Assembly (NCBI GenBank): GCA_964614645.1
Contig: CAZTMA010000003.1
Span: 31,816 to 95,815 of the forward strand
Origin: MWBF01 sp964614645
Lineage (GTDB): Bacteria; Chloroflexota; Anaerolineae; CG2-30-64-16
DNA: 64,000 bases
Direction of reading: 5' to 3'
Positions 37,163 to 47,375 of the stretch are shown in pieces. Each line of letters starts with the position of its first letter. Positions within the stretch are counted from its first letter, which is position 1. A program made the translations under genes and the position numbers. The notes beneath the pieces were generated by a model. It worked only from the letters and a program-made list of their open reading frames with translations. It ran no database searches and was not told the origin of the DNA.

Positions 37163-37183
37163 AATGTTGGGCCTCATTCTCCC

Positions 37184-40100
37184 TTACCAATAGGCGCCGA
37201 TGAATCCGGCAATCCCACCTGCGACCGCACCGATCGCGGCCGCCGGCGCTGCACCGATGCCAAAGAACCAAACGCCGACGGCCGCGCCAACCGCAGCACC
37301 CACCGCAGCGCCGGCCAGAGTCCCAGACGCTACGCCTGCGGTTCGACCGAGTTCAGGAGTGACAGCACGCTCGACTATGTCGCCGGTGAGATAGCCGGCA
37401 GCGCCGCTAATCAATGCAGTGCCTGCAACGGCAGCTGGCGCAGCTGCGGCGGTTGCCGCGACTTCGCCAGCCAATCCTGTCGTGACCCCACTGGCCTGTG
37501 CATATATTCCGGCCGTCTGAATGCCGATTTCAGCCTCGGCAAATCCGGGGATAAATCCTCTAGCAAGTGTTATCCCTGTGGCGCCCGCGAAAGTGGCCGC
37601 TGCACGGAATCGGTTCGTGCCATCGAATGAATAGGTTAGGCTTCGGCCGAAATTGGCGACGCCTTCTGTGAACCGTCCCCACCGTGATTGATCAGGCAAA
37701 CGGCCTTGGACCTCGGACAGGCGGTTCGTAGCGAATAGATTTCCAAGTTGGTTGAGCATCCCACGATTGATCGCTTGCCGCGTGACTTGGGAGCCAGTTG
37801 CATCCGCAGCTCTGTACGCGTTTCTTAAACTGGGAAGGACAATATCTTCGTTTAGATCGATTGGACCGCCGCGTTGTCGCAAAGCAGTCGTCCTTGCATT
37901 GTCCCCAGTGTTTGGATCATTGGTCTTGTCAAGAGCCCATGATCTCTCCCCACGTACTGTTGCGTCTCTACGATAGCTTCGGTCACCGTAATCCGAGTCT
38001 CCACTTCGGGGATCTCTCGTAATATCTCTGAGTTGCGCACCAGGGGCTACATGCTCATTCTCGGTGGTGCGTGTGCTTGCGTCTCCTGGAACCGAATACT
38101 CCGCTGGAGGTTGCGCCTGCGCTCGTGGGGTCTGCATCGGTGCCACATGCCCGAGATCTCCTCTAGGTGGTACGGGTTCGACCGGCGGCGGGGCTGTAGG
38201 TCCACCGAAACCACGAGCTCCCCTGGACCAACCCTCTACTGTCCACGACGGGTGACTACGATCGATGTTGGGATGAATGCCATAGTCGGGAGTGCCGCGA
38301 TATGTGATCCCTTCCCGTCTTGCCCACGCTTCGAACTGTTCTGGCGTGGTGACGTCTCTTGGCACGATGAATTCAGTCTGCTTTCCATCTGGATCTCGAA
38401 ACCTAATTGGGTTGTTCCGGCAGAATTTGTGCATATTGAAACCGTCGGCAAGTCCTGCAGGGTCACTGCTCGTCCATCGCCCCAACCACGCCGCGTAATA
38501 TCTTGCTCCGAAGTAATACAGCCCCGTCTCGTCATCTCGCTCCTTGCCGCTGAACCGATACCGCTTCAGACTCAGATCGAATCCCGGTTTAGCCGAACGG
38601 TAAGCCGTCGTCCCATACGGGTGGTACTCCTCGTAAGAGATCGGATTCCCGTCCTCGTCCGTCTCCAGCACTGCCGAGCCGAGGTGATTGGTGTACTGGT
38701 AACGGATCAGTGCGACGCCCAGCGGGTTGGCCGCATCGACGTTATCGTCGTCCCGCGTCTTGGTGTCGACCTGCGCGATGTGGCCGGCGTTGTCGCTGAC
38801 GTTCACCGTCCAGCGTTCGAGCCGTAGTTCATTGGTGTCGCGCCGCCGACGGCGGAAAATTATTACGGCCCCGAGGAAGATCCACTCCAGCTTGAGGTTC
38901 CCGTTGCGCTCGATCACCTTCCGCAGGCGCTGGCCGCCCAGGCCATAAACGTAGTACGCGTTTCCACCGCCACCGAGGTCCACGTGACGAAGCTGATCCA
39001 TGAAGTTCCAGTCCAAGCCGGCGAGGTGCGGCATCCGGCTCATGTTGCCGTAGGCGTCGTAGGCATAGGCTCCGCTATAGGGACCGCCGTCCGGATCGCC
39101 CGGCATGTTCGTCGCTGTCAGCCGGTTCGTGCGGTTGCCGGGCGCGTCGTCGAACGCGTAGCGGTAGTGGCGCGTCCAGCCGTTGGGTAGCCCAGATTGT
39201 GGGTTAAGGCGGTGGTGCAGCACCGTGATGTTGCCGAGCAGGTCGTACTCGTACTCCTCGGTATAGGTGCGCACCGCATCAGTATTGTTGATGTGAGGCA
39301 ACTGGGCCACAGGGTCCAGATCGCTGTGCGTGCGGAGCGTGTCGTTCCCAAACCCCGCAAGCTCCCGGCCCGTGGCCCGAATGAGTTGGTAAGCCGCATC
39401 GTATTCGTACAGGCTTTCCGGCCTCACGACCGCGTTGCTAAAGTAGTGAGTTTGCTGCGCATCGTCGTGAACCTGCGTGATGTTGCCAACCGGATCGTAC
39501 GTGTATCGCAGATTCTGAAGGCTCGAGGTCTGCGGGTCCGCGCCAGACTTGTAGGTTAGCAGATTGGTCAGCCGGAAGGTGTTCGGGTCGTACAAGTAGC
39601 GGGTAAAGACATCGTTGCCGTACTGCGCGAGTTGCCGCTGGCCTTTGGCGTCGTAATCCTGGCCTTTCAGGAACTCGACAAAGTTGCCCTGCCCCCTAAT
39701 CTGGGCGCGTAGCGAGGCCAGGAAGTTGGCCTCATTGTATGTAGGGCGCAGCACCGTCCCGTCGGGCAGCGTAACTTGTATCGGCCGGTTCAACGCGTCG
39801 AACTCCGACGTGGCGGTGAAGACTTCGCCGGCCTCGAGTGCAGGGTCAGCTGCAGTCTGAATGGCGGTGACATCCGGTTGGCCGGCTAGCGCGCTCCAAT
39901 TCACGTTGTTCTTATAGTCCCTGGCAAGGACGCGCTCCGCTGACTTCGGGTTCCCCTTGAAGTCCAACTCCGGCACCCGCACCATCCCGACCTGGTCGAA
40001 AATCTGATGCGCGACCCCGAGAAGATTTAGTTGCTCCGCGTTCGCCAGCCGGTCGCCATAAACTACATAGTTAAACAGGATTTCGAGCTGTCCATCTTCC

Positions 40101-43100
40101 CGCGTAAACAGGCTGAGCGGCCGGTGCAGGGCGTCGTACTCGGCGCGGAACTGCCGCCCGTGCTCGTCCCAGCTTTTCACCAGTGCACCCATCACATTCA
40201 GGAAGGTCCAACGGCTCCCGTTCTCCGCACTCTCGCCCAGGATAGGTGTGCCGGCCATCCCGATGAAGCCGCTGGCCACTTGCCGCCGTTCCTGATCAAA
40301 AAGCCTGGATAAGCGACCCGTCAGGTCGCTTTCCGAGCGCACCGCCGCCTGCTTGCCGTCCCCATAATCGGTGACGGCGTAGGTGGGCCGGCCGAGGCTA
40401 TCGAAGTGGATCACCCCCGGCGTGTCGGCATGTTTGGCCGCCAGCCAGGCGGCACGGCGCTCCGGGTCGTTCAGCGGTTCGGCTTGCGTGGCGGGATCGG
40501 GACCCCCGCGATCTGCATACCACTGGCTTTGCCTGACGGTGTCGTTGGCATCGAACACCTTCTGTAGCCAGGGATTGAACTCGACCCTGGCGAAGGTTCC
40601 GTTAGGGAACAGCGTGCGGATGTTGCGCCCGACCGGGTCGTAGTACAGGACGGGCGTGACGCCGATCTCGCGCAGCACCTTTTCGTCTTCGTTTTCGTGG
40701 GTGGTGCTGAAGTAAGGCTCGTACTGTTTGACCGGCTTGCCCTTGTTGTTGAGCACGGTGCGCCCGTTGCCCACCCAGCGCGGATCGGCATCCACTTCCA
40801 CCTTGCTGCCGTCCGGATTCACCTGGAACGCCTTGCCGGGATGCGCCTGCGCCTTCACCATCGCCACGCCGCCGCTGCCGTTGGAGTAGGTGTAGCTTTC
40901 CTGCCAGCGGGGATTGGCGGCGCCGTGCTGCTCGCGCGCGAAGGTGTGAACGAAATTAGGCTTGCGGTTGTTCATCCAGTTGAACAACTCGTATTCCATC
41001 CGCGTGGTCGGGTTCGCCAGGGTGTCGCCGTCAGTAGAGCCGGCCTTGCCCATGATGGCGGTCTTAACTACCATGCCCAGCTCGTCGTGTTCGACGGCCG
41101 AGCGGTTCCCGTTGGGGTCGGTCATCAGCACCGGGCCAAGGACGCGGTAGTCATTGACGGCGGTGACGACGTTCCACGCGGCCTGCTTGACCTCCACCTT
41201 TTCGATGAGCAGGACGTGCTGATCGAAGGTCGCGACCGTCTCCAGGCCGAAGGGATCCCTGGCGCCTATCGGGAGGTAGAACGTGTCGCGAGGATCCACG
41301 GGGTAGATCGCCATGCCGGATGGCAGCCACCAGTTGGCGTCACCCGCGAAATGCACATACCCTGCGGCAGTGAACTCGGCGTCCGTCACCTTGCCGGCGT
41401 AGTGGGCGGCGATGACGCCAGGCGTAAATGCGAGCTTGTAGCTCTGGTGGGCGAAACCCAGTGAGTCCCATTGGCCCAATGGCAAAGGGTTCAGCCCGTT
41501 GTCGAGGAAGAGCGTGCGGCTGTGCGCCAGCAGCCGCTTCTGGAGCGTGACCCCATCCGCGACGACTTCATAGTCGATCGCGGCGGCCGCGGCGATCCTG
41601 GTCTTGATCTCCTCGAGCTGGAAGAAAGTGGCGTCGGGCGCAACGCCGGTGATCTCGTAGTTCCTGGATTCAAAGGGCACGCGCAACCGGTATGTTTCGA
41701 CCGGAACGGCTTGCGCCATGTCCGGCGTGTATTCCGCTTCGGCATAAGTGATGTAGGGGTGCTGCTGATCGCGGGTGACCTCGGCGGGAAGGGTGGCATT
41801 GGCGATCTTGCGCCCATATACGACCGAGCAGGACTTGTGGGGATTGCCGTACTCGTCGAGATCGAGACCGAAGGCGTGTGAGATGCGCGGGTCGACTGGA
41901 TTGCGCTCGTAGTTGAGCGAGATGGACTCCCGGCCCACCGGAAAGAAGACACCGTGCTGCTGACTGCCGCGCGGCTGCAGCCAGCGAATCTCGAAGTTGT
42001 TCTCGGTGACGGTGTAGGGATGTGCTTCTTCTGCCGAGCCGTCGTAGCTGAAAATCTCCTGCCGCAGCGGCAGACCCTTCAAGCCGCGAACGCACTCACG
42101 CAGCTCGTCCGCGCCCAGTCCTGTGGGAAGCAAGGGGTCGGGGATGTGCTGCTCCTGGCGGTAGTACTCGCGTCGGTGCTGGTGCAGGATCTGAGCTTGG
42201 TTAGGGAACGCTCCGGTGTGATACCAGGTGCGGATCGTGACCGGCGGCTGATACAACTCCGGCGCCAGTTCCTGGGCGCCTTCCACAGCCTGCACGCCCA
42301 CGACGTAGTCTTCGAATGCCTCCGTGTCGGTCTGCTCCACCATCCCGAACCCGCGGAACTCGCGCTCCTTGCCGTCGAAATAGCCATGGTGGTAGGCGTA
42401 GGTCGTGACGAACCGGTTGCGGCTTACGTGGTCGTAGGTCTCGACGCGCTCGACCACGTGGACCGGGAACGGCAGCTTCGTGATCCAGGGGGCACCCGCA
42501 CGCTTGTCGAGCAGATAGAATTTGGTCGAGGGCGCATACTCGACGCGCGTCTCAGCGCCCAGGTTGTTGGCCGTCTTGACCAGCAGGTGCGGCTTACGGT
42601 CACCCATCAAGTTGACGTAGCGCATCTGGCGCCGTGCATCGCCTGGCAGCGGGGAAGACCAGACCAGGCACGCAGTCCCGTTGCCCAGCAGGTCGGTCGC
42701 CTGGATGTCGGCCAGGTTGTCGACGCGCGGGAAGACGGGCAGTTCGACTGCCTCACCCCAGCCGTTGCCCGACTGGTTGAAGTACAGCCGCACGCCGTCG
42801 CGGTGCAGATAGATGATGTCCGTGGTCCCCGAGGCGTCGATGTCGGCCAGCCGGATGCGCGCCTGGTCGAACTGGTCCGGGTTATCAAACCAGGGCGCGC
42901 TATCCATCGTGACCTTCGCGCCGAAGCGGCCGTAGCCCAGGTTAGGCCAATAGCACACTTCGCCGTTGCGGATGCGGACGATATCCGTCAGGCCGTCGCC
43001 CGACAGGTCAGCGAGATAGATCACTTCGCGAGGATCGCTCCCGGCGAAGACGATGCGTGGGCCTCGCTCCTCGTCCAGAGCCTGGGCGACGCGGCGCGCC

Positions 43101-45028
43101 GGTCCGAAGCCTGCCTCGGCCAGCGAAGGGTGCCAGACGAAGGCGTCGTCCTCCGTGATCAGCACGTCGGCATGGCCGTCGCCGTCGAGATCGACGAACT
43201 TCAGGTTGGGGTCGCCGAGAGCCCGGTTGAGTCGGCTGGTGAAGGGCTGAAACAGGCCCCAGCTCGCGTCGCCCTCATGCTCGAAGAGCCCCGGCAGGGG
43301 ACCGTCGAGCACGACGAGATCGGGCTGCCCGTCGCCGGCCAGGTCCATGAACTGCGCGCCGGCGACCAATGCGAGGTTGGGTCGCGTGGCGACCAACTCG
43401 ACCGGGTCGAACTTCGCTTCGACGTGATTCAAAGCGGGGCTGCTGCCTTCGTACGTCCGCTCGTTGATCGGGCTCAGGTTGCGCTTGTAGAACCATGCGC
43501 CGGCCTGCTCGGTCAGGATGCCGGGGATGCCTTCGCCGTGCAGGTCGATCCATTGGTAGCCTGAGCCGAAGCCGGTGGGCAGGTTTTCCAGGCTCTCGGA
43601 GTCAACCTCTTCAACCAACTCCTGCACGACCGGGCGGGTGTACTCGAACTCCACCGGCGGCAGGCTGCGCTTCCGATACACGGCCCCCTGGCGCACATAG
43701 CCTGACTGAGTGACCGAGCGGAGAAATGAGTAGATCGGGTTGCTGGCATCGGCCGGATTGTCTTCGTGGGCGTACTTGAAGTCGGTGGAGCGGACCAGGC
43801 CGTCGTAGCCGACATGGCTTTGGTCGACATCGGGGATGTGGTGGAACATCAGCACCCGTTGGCACAGGCGATAGGTGCGCACCTCGAAGCCGGCGCGGTA
43901 AGACGAGAACGGGTCTGGCCGGGCTTCCCACGGGAACTTGAGCGCGCCCGCCGCGTCCGTTGCCACGTCGTCGTTCGGCGTAGGCGCGTTCGGATCGTGG
44001 TCACGATAGTCGAACACCACCTCGAACATCCACTCGTCAGTCGGAAGCAAGGTTGGGTCTGTAGCCTGCCAGGTCGTCGCGTTACGGTTAGGCGCACGGT
44101 TCCCGTACTTGATCCGCTTCAGATGGCGATTGGCCGAGCGGGTCGCATCAGTGCGGTTTAGCTCGTACGCCCGCGTAACGTGCCGGCCGTGCAGGTCCTC
44201 GAAGATCCGCCGCGAGTCCTCGGCCTTGTATTCGTAGATGATGGCATTGCCCTTGTCGTCGTAGCTCTGGCAGATCAGCCAGCTGAAGATGCGCGAGGCG
44301 TCGGCGGGGTCGGCGATGCGGCTCTGGGCCGTCTTGCCATACCAGGTGGTGATGTTGTCCTTCGAGATCGAGCGCCAGAACACATCGGTGGGGTCAGTAG
44401 CGTTAGTCCAGCGCTCGATGCGGGCGAACAGGCCCTCGATGCGCGGCCGGTAGCGCCGCACGCAATAGCCGTCAATCTCGTCCTCGTGAACGACGTAGTT
44501 GTCGTCCGCGTCGCGCACCCACCCGTCCGCGTCCGCATGGTGATTCGGATTCTCCAGAAGCCAGGCATCGGAGGGGTGCTGGCGATGCACGGGCACGAGG
44601 TCCTCGGCGCCGGAGAGGATGAAGGTGTCCGATTCGGCCGCGTCGTCGTACTGCGGCAAGCCTCTGTCGGTCTTGCGGGTGATGGATGGCAGCGAGAGGC
44701 CCCAGCCGAAGCCGAACGGCCCGTTGCCCGCGCCCGAGTCGTAGGAGAGGGAAAGCTGTGGACCAAAGCCGCTGCGGCCGGGCGAAGTCGCGATGGGCAC
44801 GCTCATCGAGCCGGTGCCCGTCACCGGGTTGGCGGCGAACTTCTCCCCGATGCCCCGGATCGCGCCCCCACCCTTGGGGAGCGAGATCGCCGGTGGGGTG
44901 AAAGGCGTAGACTGGCCGCCGGCGCTATCGCCGGTCTGAGATGCTGGACCGAAAGACGCCGCAGCCATGGACCTTTCGCTTGGCGCAGGCCCAGTTGTTC
45001 GTCCGCCACCTGCATTCGAATCAGGCAC
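37184..45028 (-). CDS. Fused Tc toxin TcB-TcC protein with RHS core and unassigned toxin tip
   Basis: 2614 residues. In order: SpvB domain (PISLPKGGGAIRGIGEKF type start, GRSGFGPQLSLSYDSGAGNG), FG-GAP/VCBS-type repeats (VDLDGDGHADVLITEDD), TcdB middle domains, RHS/YD repeats and the RHS core end (YRFSGKERDDETGLYYFGAR, NMHKFCRNNPIRFRDPDGKQ). TcB and the RHS part of TcC form the closed cocoon that holds and cleaves off the toxin. The last 397 residues, from about 38378 down, are the variable tip: a polar block (TENEHVAPGAQLRDIT, RSWALDKTNDPNTGDNARTT) and a Gly/Ala-rich hydrophobic end. The tip is in lower-GC DNA. GTG start with GGAGG 5 nt upstream. TcB and TcC are separate genes in classical loci. 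Confidence 0.94.
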   Translation of the reverse strand: MPDSNAGGGRTTGPAPSERSMAAASFGPASQTGDSAGGQSTPFTPPAISLPKGGGAIRGIGEKFAANPVTGTGSMSVPIATSPGRSGFGPQLSLSYDSGAGNGPFGFGWGLSLPSITRKTDRGLPQYDDAAESDTFILSGAEDLVPVHRQHPSDAWLLENPNHHADADGWVRDADDNYVVHEDEIDGYCVRRYRPRIEGLFARIERWTNATDPTDVFWRSISKDNITTWYGKTAQSRIADPADASRIFSWLICQSYDDKGNAIIYEYKAEDSRRIFEDLHGRHVTRAYELNRTDATRSANRHLKRIKYGNRAPNRNATTWQATDPTLLPTDEWMFEVVFDYRDHDPNAPTPNDDVATDAAGALKFPWEARPDPFSSYRAGFEVRTYRLCQRVLMFHHIPDVDQSHVGYDGLVRSTDFKYAHEDNPADASNPIYSFLRSVTQSGYVRQGAVYRKRSLPPVEFEYTRPVVQELVEEVDSESLENLPTGFGSGYQWIDLHGEGIPGILTEQAGAWFYKRNLSPINERTYEGSSPALNHVEAKFDPVELVATRPNLALVAGAQFMDLAGDGQPDLVVLDGPLPGLFEHEGDASWGLFQPFTSRLNRALGDPNLKFVDLDGDGHADVLITEDDAFVWHPSLAEAGFGPARRVAQALDEERGPRIVFAGSDPREVIYLADLSGDGLTDIVRIRNGEVCYWPNLGYGRFGAKVTMDSAPWFDNPDQFDQARIRLADIDASGTTDIIYLHRDGVRLYFNQSGNGWGEAVELPVFPRVDNLADIQATDLLGNGTACLVWSSPLPGDARRQMRYVNLMGDRKPHLLVKTANNLGAETRVEYAPSTKFYLLDKRAGAPWITKLPFPVHVVERVETYDHVSRNRFVTTYAYHHGYFDGKEREFRGFGMVEQTDTEAFEDYVVGVQAVEGAQELAPELYQPPVTIRTWYHTGAFPNQAQILHQHRREYYRQEQHIPDPLLPTGLGADELRECVRGLKGLPLRQEIFSYDGSAEEAHPYTVTENNFEIRWLQPRGSQQHGVFFPVGRESISLNYERNPVDPRISHAFGLDLDEYGNPHKSCSVVYGRKIANATLPAEVTRDQQHPYITYAEAEYTPDMAQAVPVETYRLRVPFESRNYEITGVAPDATFFQLEEIKTRIAAAAAIDYEVVADGVTLQKRLLAHSRTLFLDNGLNPLPLGQWDSLGFAHQSYKLAFTPGVIAAHYAGKVTDAEFTAAGYVHFAGDANWWLPSGMAIYPVDPRDTFYLPIGARDPFGLETVATFDQHVLLIEKVEVKQAAWNVVTAVNDYRVLGPVLMTDPNGNRSAVEHDELGMVVKTAIMGKAGSTDGDTLANPTTRMEYELFNWMNNRKPNFVHTFAREQHGAANPRWQESYTYSNGSGGVAMVKAQAHPGKAFQVNPDGSKVEVDADPRWVGNGRTVLNNKGKPVKQYEPYFSTTHENEDEKVLREIGVTPVLYYDPVGRNIRTLFPNGTFARVEFNPWLQKVFDANDTVRQSQWYADRGGPDPATQAEPLNDPERRAAWLAAKHADTPGVIHFDSLGRPTYAVTDYGDGKQAAVRSESDLTGRLSRLFDQERRQVASGFIGMAGTPILGESAENGSRWTFLNVMGALVKSWDEHGRQFRAEYDALHRPLSLFTREDGQLEILFNYVVYGDRLANAEQLNLLGVAHQIFDQVGMVRVPELDFKGNPKSAERVLARDYKNNVNWSALAGQPDVTAIQTAADPALEAGEVFTATSEFDALNRPIQVTLPDGTVLRPTYNEANFLASLRAQIRGQGNFVEFLKGQDYDAKGQRQLAQYGNDVFTRYLYDPNTFRLTNLLTYKSGADPQTSSLQNLRYTYDPVGNITQVHDDAQQTHYFSNAVVRPESLYEYDAAYQLIRATGRELAGFGNDTLRTHSDLDPVAQLPHINNTDAVRTYTEEYEYDLLGNITVLHHRLNPQSGLPNGWTRHYRYAFDDAPGNRTNRLTATNMPGDPDGGPYSGAYAYDAYGNMSRMPHLAGLDWNFMDQLRHVDLGGGGNAYYVYGLGGQRLRKVIERNGNLKLEWIFLGAVIIFRRRRRDTNELRLERWTVNVSDNAGHIAQVDTKTRDDDNVDAANPLGVALIRYQYTNHLGSAVLETDEDGNPISYEEYHPYGTTAYRSAKPGFDLSLKRYRFSGKERDDETGLYYFGARYYAAWLGRWTSSDPAGLADGFNMHKFCRNNPIRFRDPDGKQTEFIVPRDVTTPEQFEAWARREGITYRGTPDYGIHPNIDRSHPSWTVEGWSRGARGFGGPTAPPPVEPVPPRGDLGHVAPMQTPRAQAQPPAEYSVPGDASTRTTENEHVAPGAQLRDITRDPRSGDSDYGDRSYRRDATVRGERSWALDKTNDPNTGDNARTTALRQRGGPIDLNEDIVLPSLRNAYRAADATGSQVTRQAINRGMLNQLGNLFATNRLSEVQGRLPDQSRWGRFTEGVANFGRSLTYSFDGTNRFRAAATFAGATGITLARGFIPGFAEAEIGIQTAGIYAQASGVTTGLAGEVAATAAAAPAAVAGTALISGAAGYLTGDIVERAVTPELGRTAGVASGTLAGAAVGAAVGAAVGVWFFGIGAAPAAAIGAVAGGIAGFIGAYW

Positions 45029-45108
45029 GCTTGCCTCCAGTCATTCGGTCAAGTCCAGACTCTCTGCTGGTCCTCACAACCATCATCCGCCGCCTGTCCG
45101 TATTGTGA

Positions 45109-45960
45109 TTACTCGACTGCCGTCACAAGGAAATTGCCAGCCCCGTCGTTGAACACCCTGAACGTCACAAAAGACGCCGGGTCCATCATCCTATTCAGAT
45201 ATTCGGGCAGGACTGACGCGCTACGACCGCGACGCCAGCGGATTTCGAAGTCCGTAAGCGGTACGAGCTGTTCCGCGAAACGGAGCATTCCAGGCTCGCC
45301 GGAGGAAATCGTCCGGTCGAGCCAAGTGCACTCACCCGCCTTGAGGCTGCTGATAAGCTCCTTGTTCAAACCGGCCCTTGTTGCGGCTCGCGTGAATGCA
45401 ACACGAAGGTCTTGGCCGCCTCCCGGCGCTGCGGCTCGGTAGACAAGCTCGCGGTTTCCCCCGCCACGACATACGAGCGGATAGCTGGGCGGCAGGGTAC
45501 GGGGTGTCGGGGTGACTGTTCGTTCCGGCATGGCCGTGACCGGCGGAAGCGCCTCCAGCGAAGGTGGCACGGGTGTCGGACCAGTGAGGAATTTCCGATC
45601 GATCCCGGGTTGTGTCGGCCGCGCCAGTGCGGTAGCAGCCGCAAATGCATCGTTGACCCGTTCCGCCGAGTAAGCGAGCGCTGCGTTGACCTGCTTTGCG
45701 TGCCGAGGGTCGGTTTCCAGCACAGACGGGTTGCGCAGAACATACGCCTTTAGCCACATAGCTGCGTCCAGCCACTTCATGTTGTGGAAGTGTCTGAACC
45801 CTTCGTTGAACAGCTCGCGATCAGTTTTTCCCGCAGTCAAGACACTGAACGCGAACGTCGACGAGGCGGTTGTCAAAGTAGGAAGAATGAGTAAGAACAG
45901 GACTAAGGCCGCCACCATACCCTTGCGCCACACTCCTCGCGTTCTGCGTATCCTTCTCAT
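45109..45960 (-). CDS. Predicted secreted or membrane-anchored protein, unknown function
   Basis: 283 residues. The N-terminus is basic (RRIRRTRGVWRKG) followed by MVAALVLFLLILPTL, a signal peptide or single anchor. Helical repeat-like sequence follows (ELFNEGFRHFHNMKWLDAAM), a Pro/Thr-rich linker (PPVTAMPERTVTPTPRTLPP), then a compact beta-rich end. The ATG at 45960 has GGAGG 7 nt upstream; sequence further upstream in frame is out-of-frame Arg/Ser-rich shadow. It is the second gene of the unit starting at site B, directly before TcB/TcC. No family recognised. Confidence 0.72.
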   Translation of the reverse strand: MRRIRRTRGVWRKGMVAALVLFLLILPTLTTASSTFAFSVLTAGKTDRELFNEGFRHFHNMKWLDAAMWLKAYVLRNPSVLETDPRHAKQVNAALAYSAERVNDAFAAATALARPTQPGIDRKFLTGPTPVPPSLEALPPVTAMPERTVTPTPRTLPPSYPLVCRGGGNRELVYRAAAPGGGQDLRVAFTRAATRAGLNKELISSLKAGECTWLDRTISSGEPGMLRFAEQLVPLTDFEIRWRRGRSASVLPEYLNRMMDPASFVTFRVFNDGAGNFLVTAVE

Positions 45961-46039
45961 TCCAACGCCTCCAATTTGGTAGAGCCAAGTGAACCCATGA
46001 ACGGGGCGCCTTCGAAAAGGCACTCCTGCCCGACCCGAT

Positions 46040-46750
46040 CTAGTTCGGGGCGGCCTCGGGTGTGAGGAATGCGTCCGGCATGTCGAGCTTAGGGGCGTCA
46101 GTCGTTTCGCTGGTCGCCATGATCTGCCCCGGCAGATAGATGCTGCCGTCCTTGATCGACTGGTTATCTCGGTCGAGGATGACGCCAAGCATCAGCACAG
46201 CGCCAAGCAAAGCCAGCACCAATCCAGGTGAGGTGCTCTTGAATGTGAGCTTCCACCCGCCCGGGCCGCTGGTATCCAGATCGGATGCCTCCTGTAGCTT
46301 ACCGAGAATGAACGACGCCCCGACCAGGGCGAGGATCATACCGGTGACGAAGCCAAGGTAGCGCAGCCAAATGGTCGACATGAGCCAAAGCTCGGCCCCG
46401 TGATACCGGCGCTCGATCAGAAAAGCCTCCATGCGCGCCAGGATTTCCTGCTGCCGGGCAACCTGGTATTGCTCAAAAGACCCTGCAGCCGGCACTGGCC
46501 CCAGCGCGTCCATTCCCAGGTCGATGCCCGACGCATTCGGTATGCTGGTTAGGAGGTACCTGAGCTGGAGGTAGCTGGCGGGAAAGAAGAAGATCATGCT
46601 GACGATAAGTACGCCACCCATGATTGGTAGAACCATGCGCTGCCACTTCGACGTCTCCTTGTCGGCTTTCGTATTAGTCCTGGTCATCGTCGATGTCGTA
46701 TCGTGCGGCTTGGATTCCGACTGTACCGCGACGCCTGCAGTTGCTTCCAT
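46040..46750 (-). CDS. Predicted membrane protein, first gene of the TcB/TcC unit
   Basis: 236 residues with three membrane segments: about 39-65 (MVLPIMGGVLIVSMIFFFPA), about 125-150 (WLRYLGFVTGMILALVGASF) and about 172-190 (LVLALLGAVLMLGVIL). Between the first two lies a helical loop (EQYQVARQQEILARMEAFLI). The ATG at 46750 has GAGGAAG upstream with somewhat long spacing. It follows site B with a leader of roughly 200 nt. I recognise no family; a role in holding or exporting the toxin is only a guess from position. Confidence 0.72.
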   Translation of the reverse strand: MEATAGVAVQSESKPHDTTSTMTRTNTKADKETSKWQRMVLPIMGGVLIVSMIFFFPASYLQLRYLLTSIPNASGIDLGMDALGPVPAAGSFEQYQVARQQEILARMEAFLIERRYHGAELWLMSTIWLRYLGFVTGMILALVGASFILGKLQEASDLDTSGPGGWKLTFKSTSPGLVLALLGAVLMLGVILDRDNQSIKDGSIYLPGQIMATSETTDAPKLDMPDAFLTPEAAPN

Positions 46751-46956
46751 CGGACAACTTCCTCTCGCATAACTACTAAAGAGGGCGGGGACTCGACGCA
46801 ATACAGCGAGCCACGGCCCTGGTCCAAAGTACGAACGGCCGCGATGCCGGCGCCTTACAATCTTCTTGAGATGCTAACAATTCGCTTTCGGCCTCCGAAC
46901 CGATTTACCCGGGATTGCCCGAGCACGGTTCTGTTGGCCAGCGAAATGATCGTCAC

Positions 46957-46987
46957 CCTATCAGCTTGCGCGTTTCAGATGCGTTTC
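46957..46987 (-). promoter_or_regulatory. Site B: paired GAAACGC repeats plus -10 box before the TcB/TcC unit
   Basis: On the minus strand GAAACGC (46987-46981), ATCT, GAAACGC (46976-46970), 7 nt, GATAGG (46962-46957). Repeat period and distance to the -10 are the same as at sites A and C. The unit downstream carries the membrane protein, TcB/TcC, the tyrosinase and the three TcA genes. Confidence 0.75.
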
Positions 46988-47015
46988 TTAAGGGCGTCTC
47001 CGATCTTCCTCAAGC

Positions 47016-47312
47016 TCAATCTGGCGAGCCGCAATCGGCTTCTCCTCGCTTGAAGTAGTATCGGTCGACCCGACTTCCGCCGTCCGCAAGGCGCCTGCCG
47101 CGATACTTGCCTGCTGCGTGCCCCAGCACCACTGCAACCAACTGCCACCCATGTGCTCCCATTAATCGAAACGCACTTGCCAGCGAGCCAGCCACGATGT
47201 TGAAGTCATCTGGACTATCCAGATAGCGGATGCTGATGGATTCCTCCTCCGGCTGATCGACCGCATACCGGCAGTTGACACAGCAGTGTCGCCACGTAGC
47301 CTGCGTCTTCAT
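47016..47312 (-). CDS. Small DUF4177-like protein
   Basis: 98 residues. The C-terminal two thirds (LASAFRLMGAHGWQLVAVVL, then VDRYYFKRGE) follow the DUF4177-type pattern of LNxLGxxGWELVxV and YFFKR. The N-terminus has a CCVNC cysteine cluster that could bind metal. The ATG at 47312 has GGAG 6 nt upstream. It is preceded by site C and stands alone between the regulator and site B. Function unknown. Confidence 0.7.
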   Translation of the reverse strand: MKTQATWRHCCVNCRYAVDQPEEESISIRYLDSPDDFNIVAGSLASAFRLMGAHGWQLVAVVLGHAAGKYRGRRLADGGSRVDRYYFKRGEADCGSPD

Positions 47313-47375
47313 ATCGCGCTCCTGACTGGCCGTCCCGAGGGCCCTCAAGCGGAGTCCGCGGGCAGCAGTCTCGAC

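Noticed and set aside
41954..43564. 536-codon plus-strand frame
   Set aside because: Antisense shadow of the TcB repeats.
5637..45028. Contractile injection system (phage-tail-like) locus
   Set aside because: No sheath, tube, baseplate or AAA+ unfoldase genes; LysM-like and Ig-like proteins alone are not enough, while TcA, TcB and TcC are clear.
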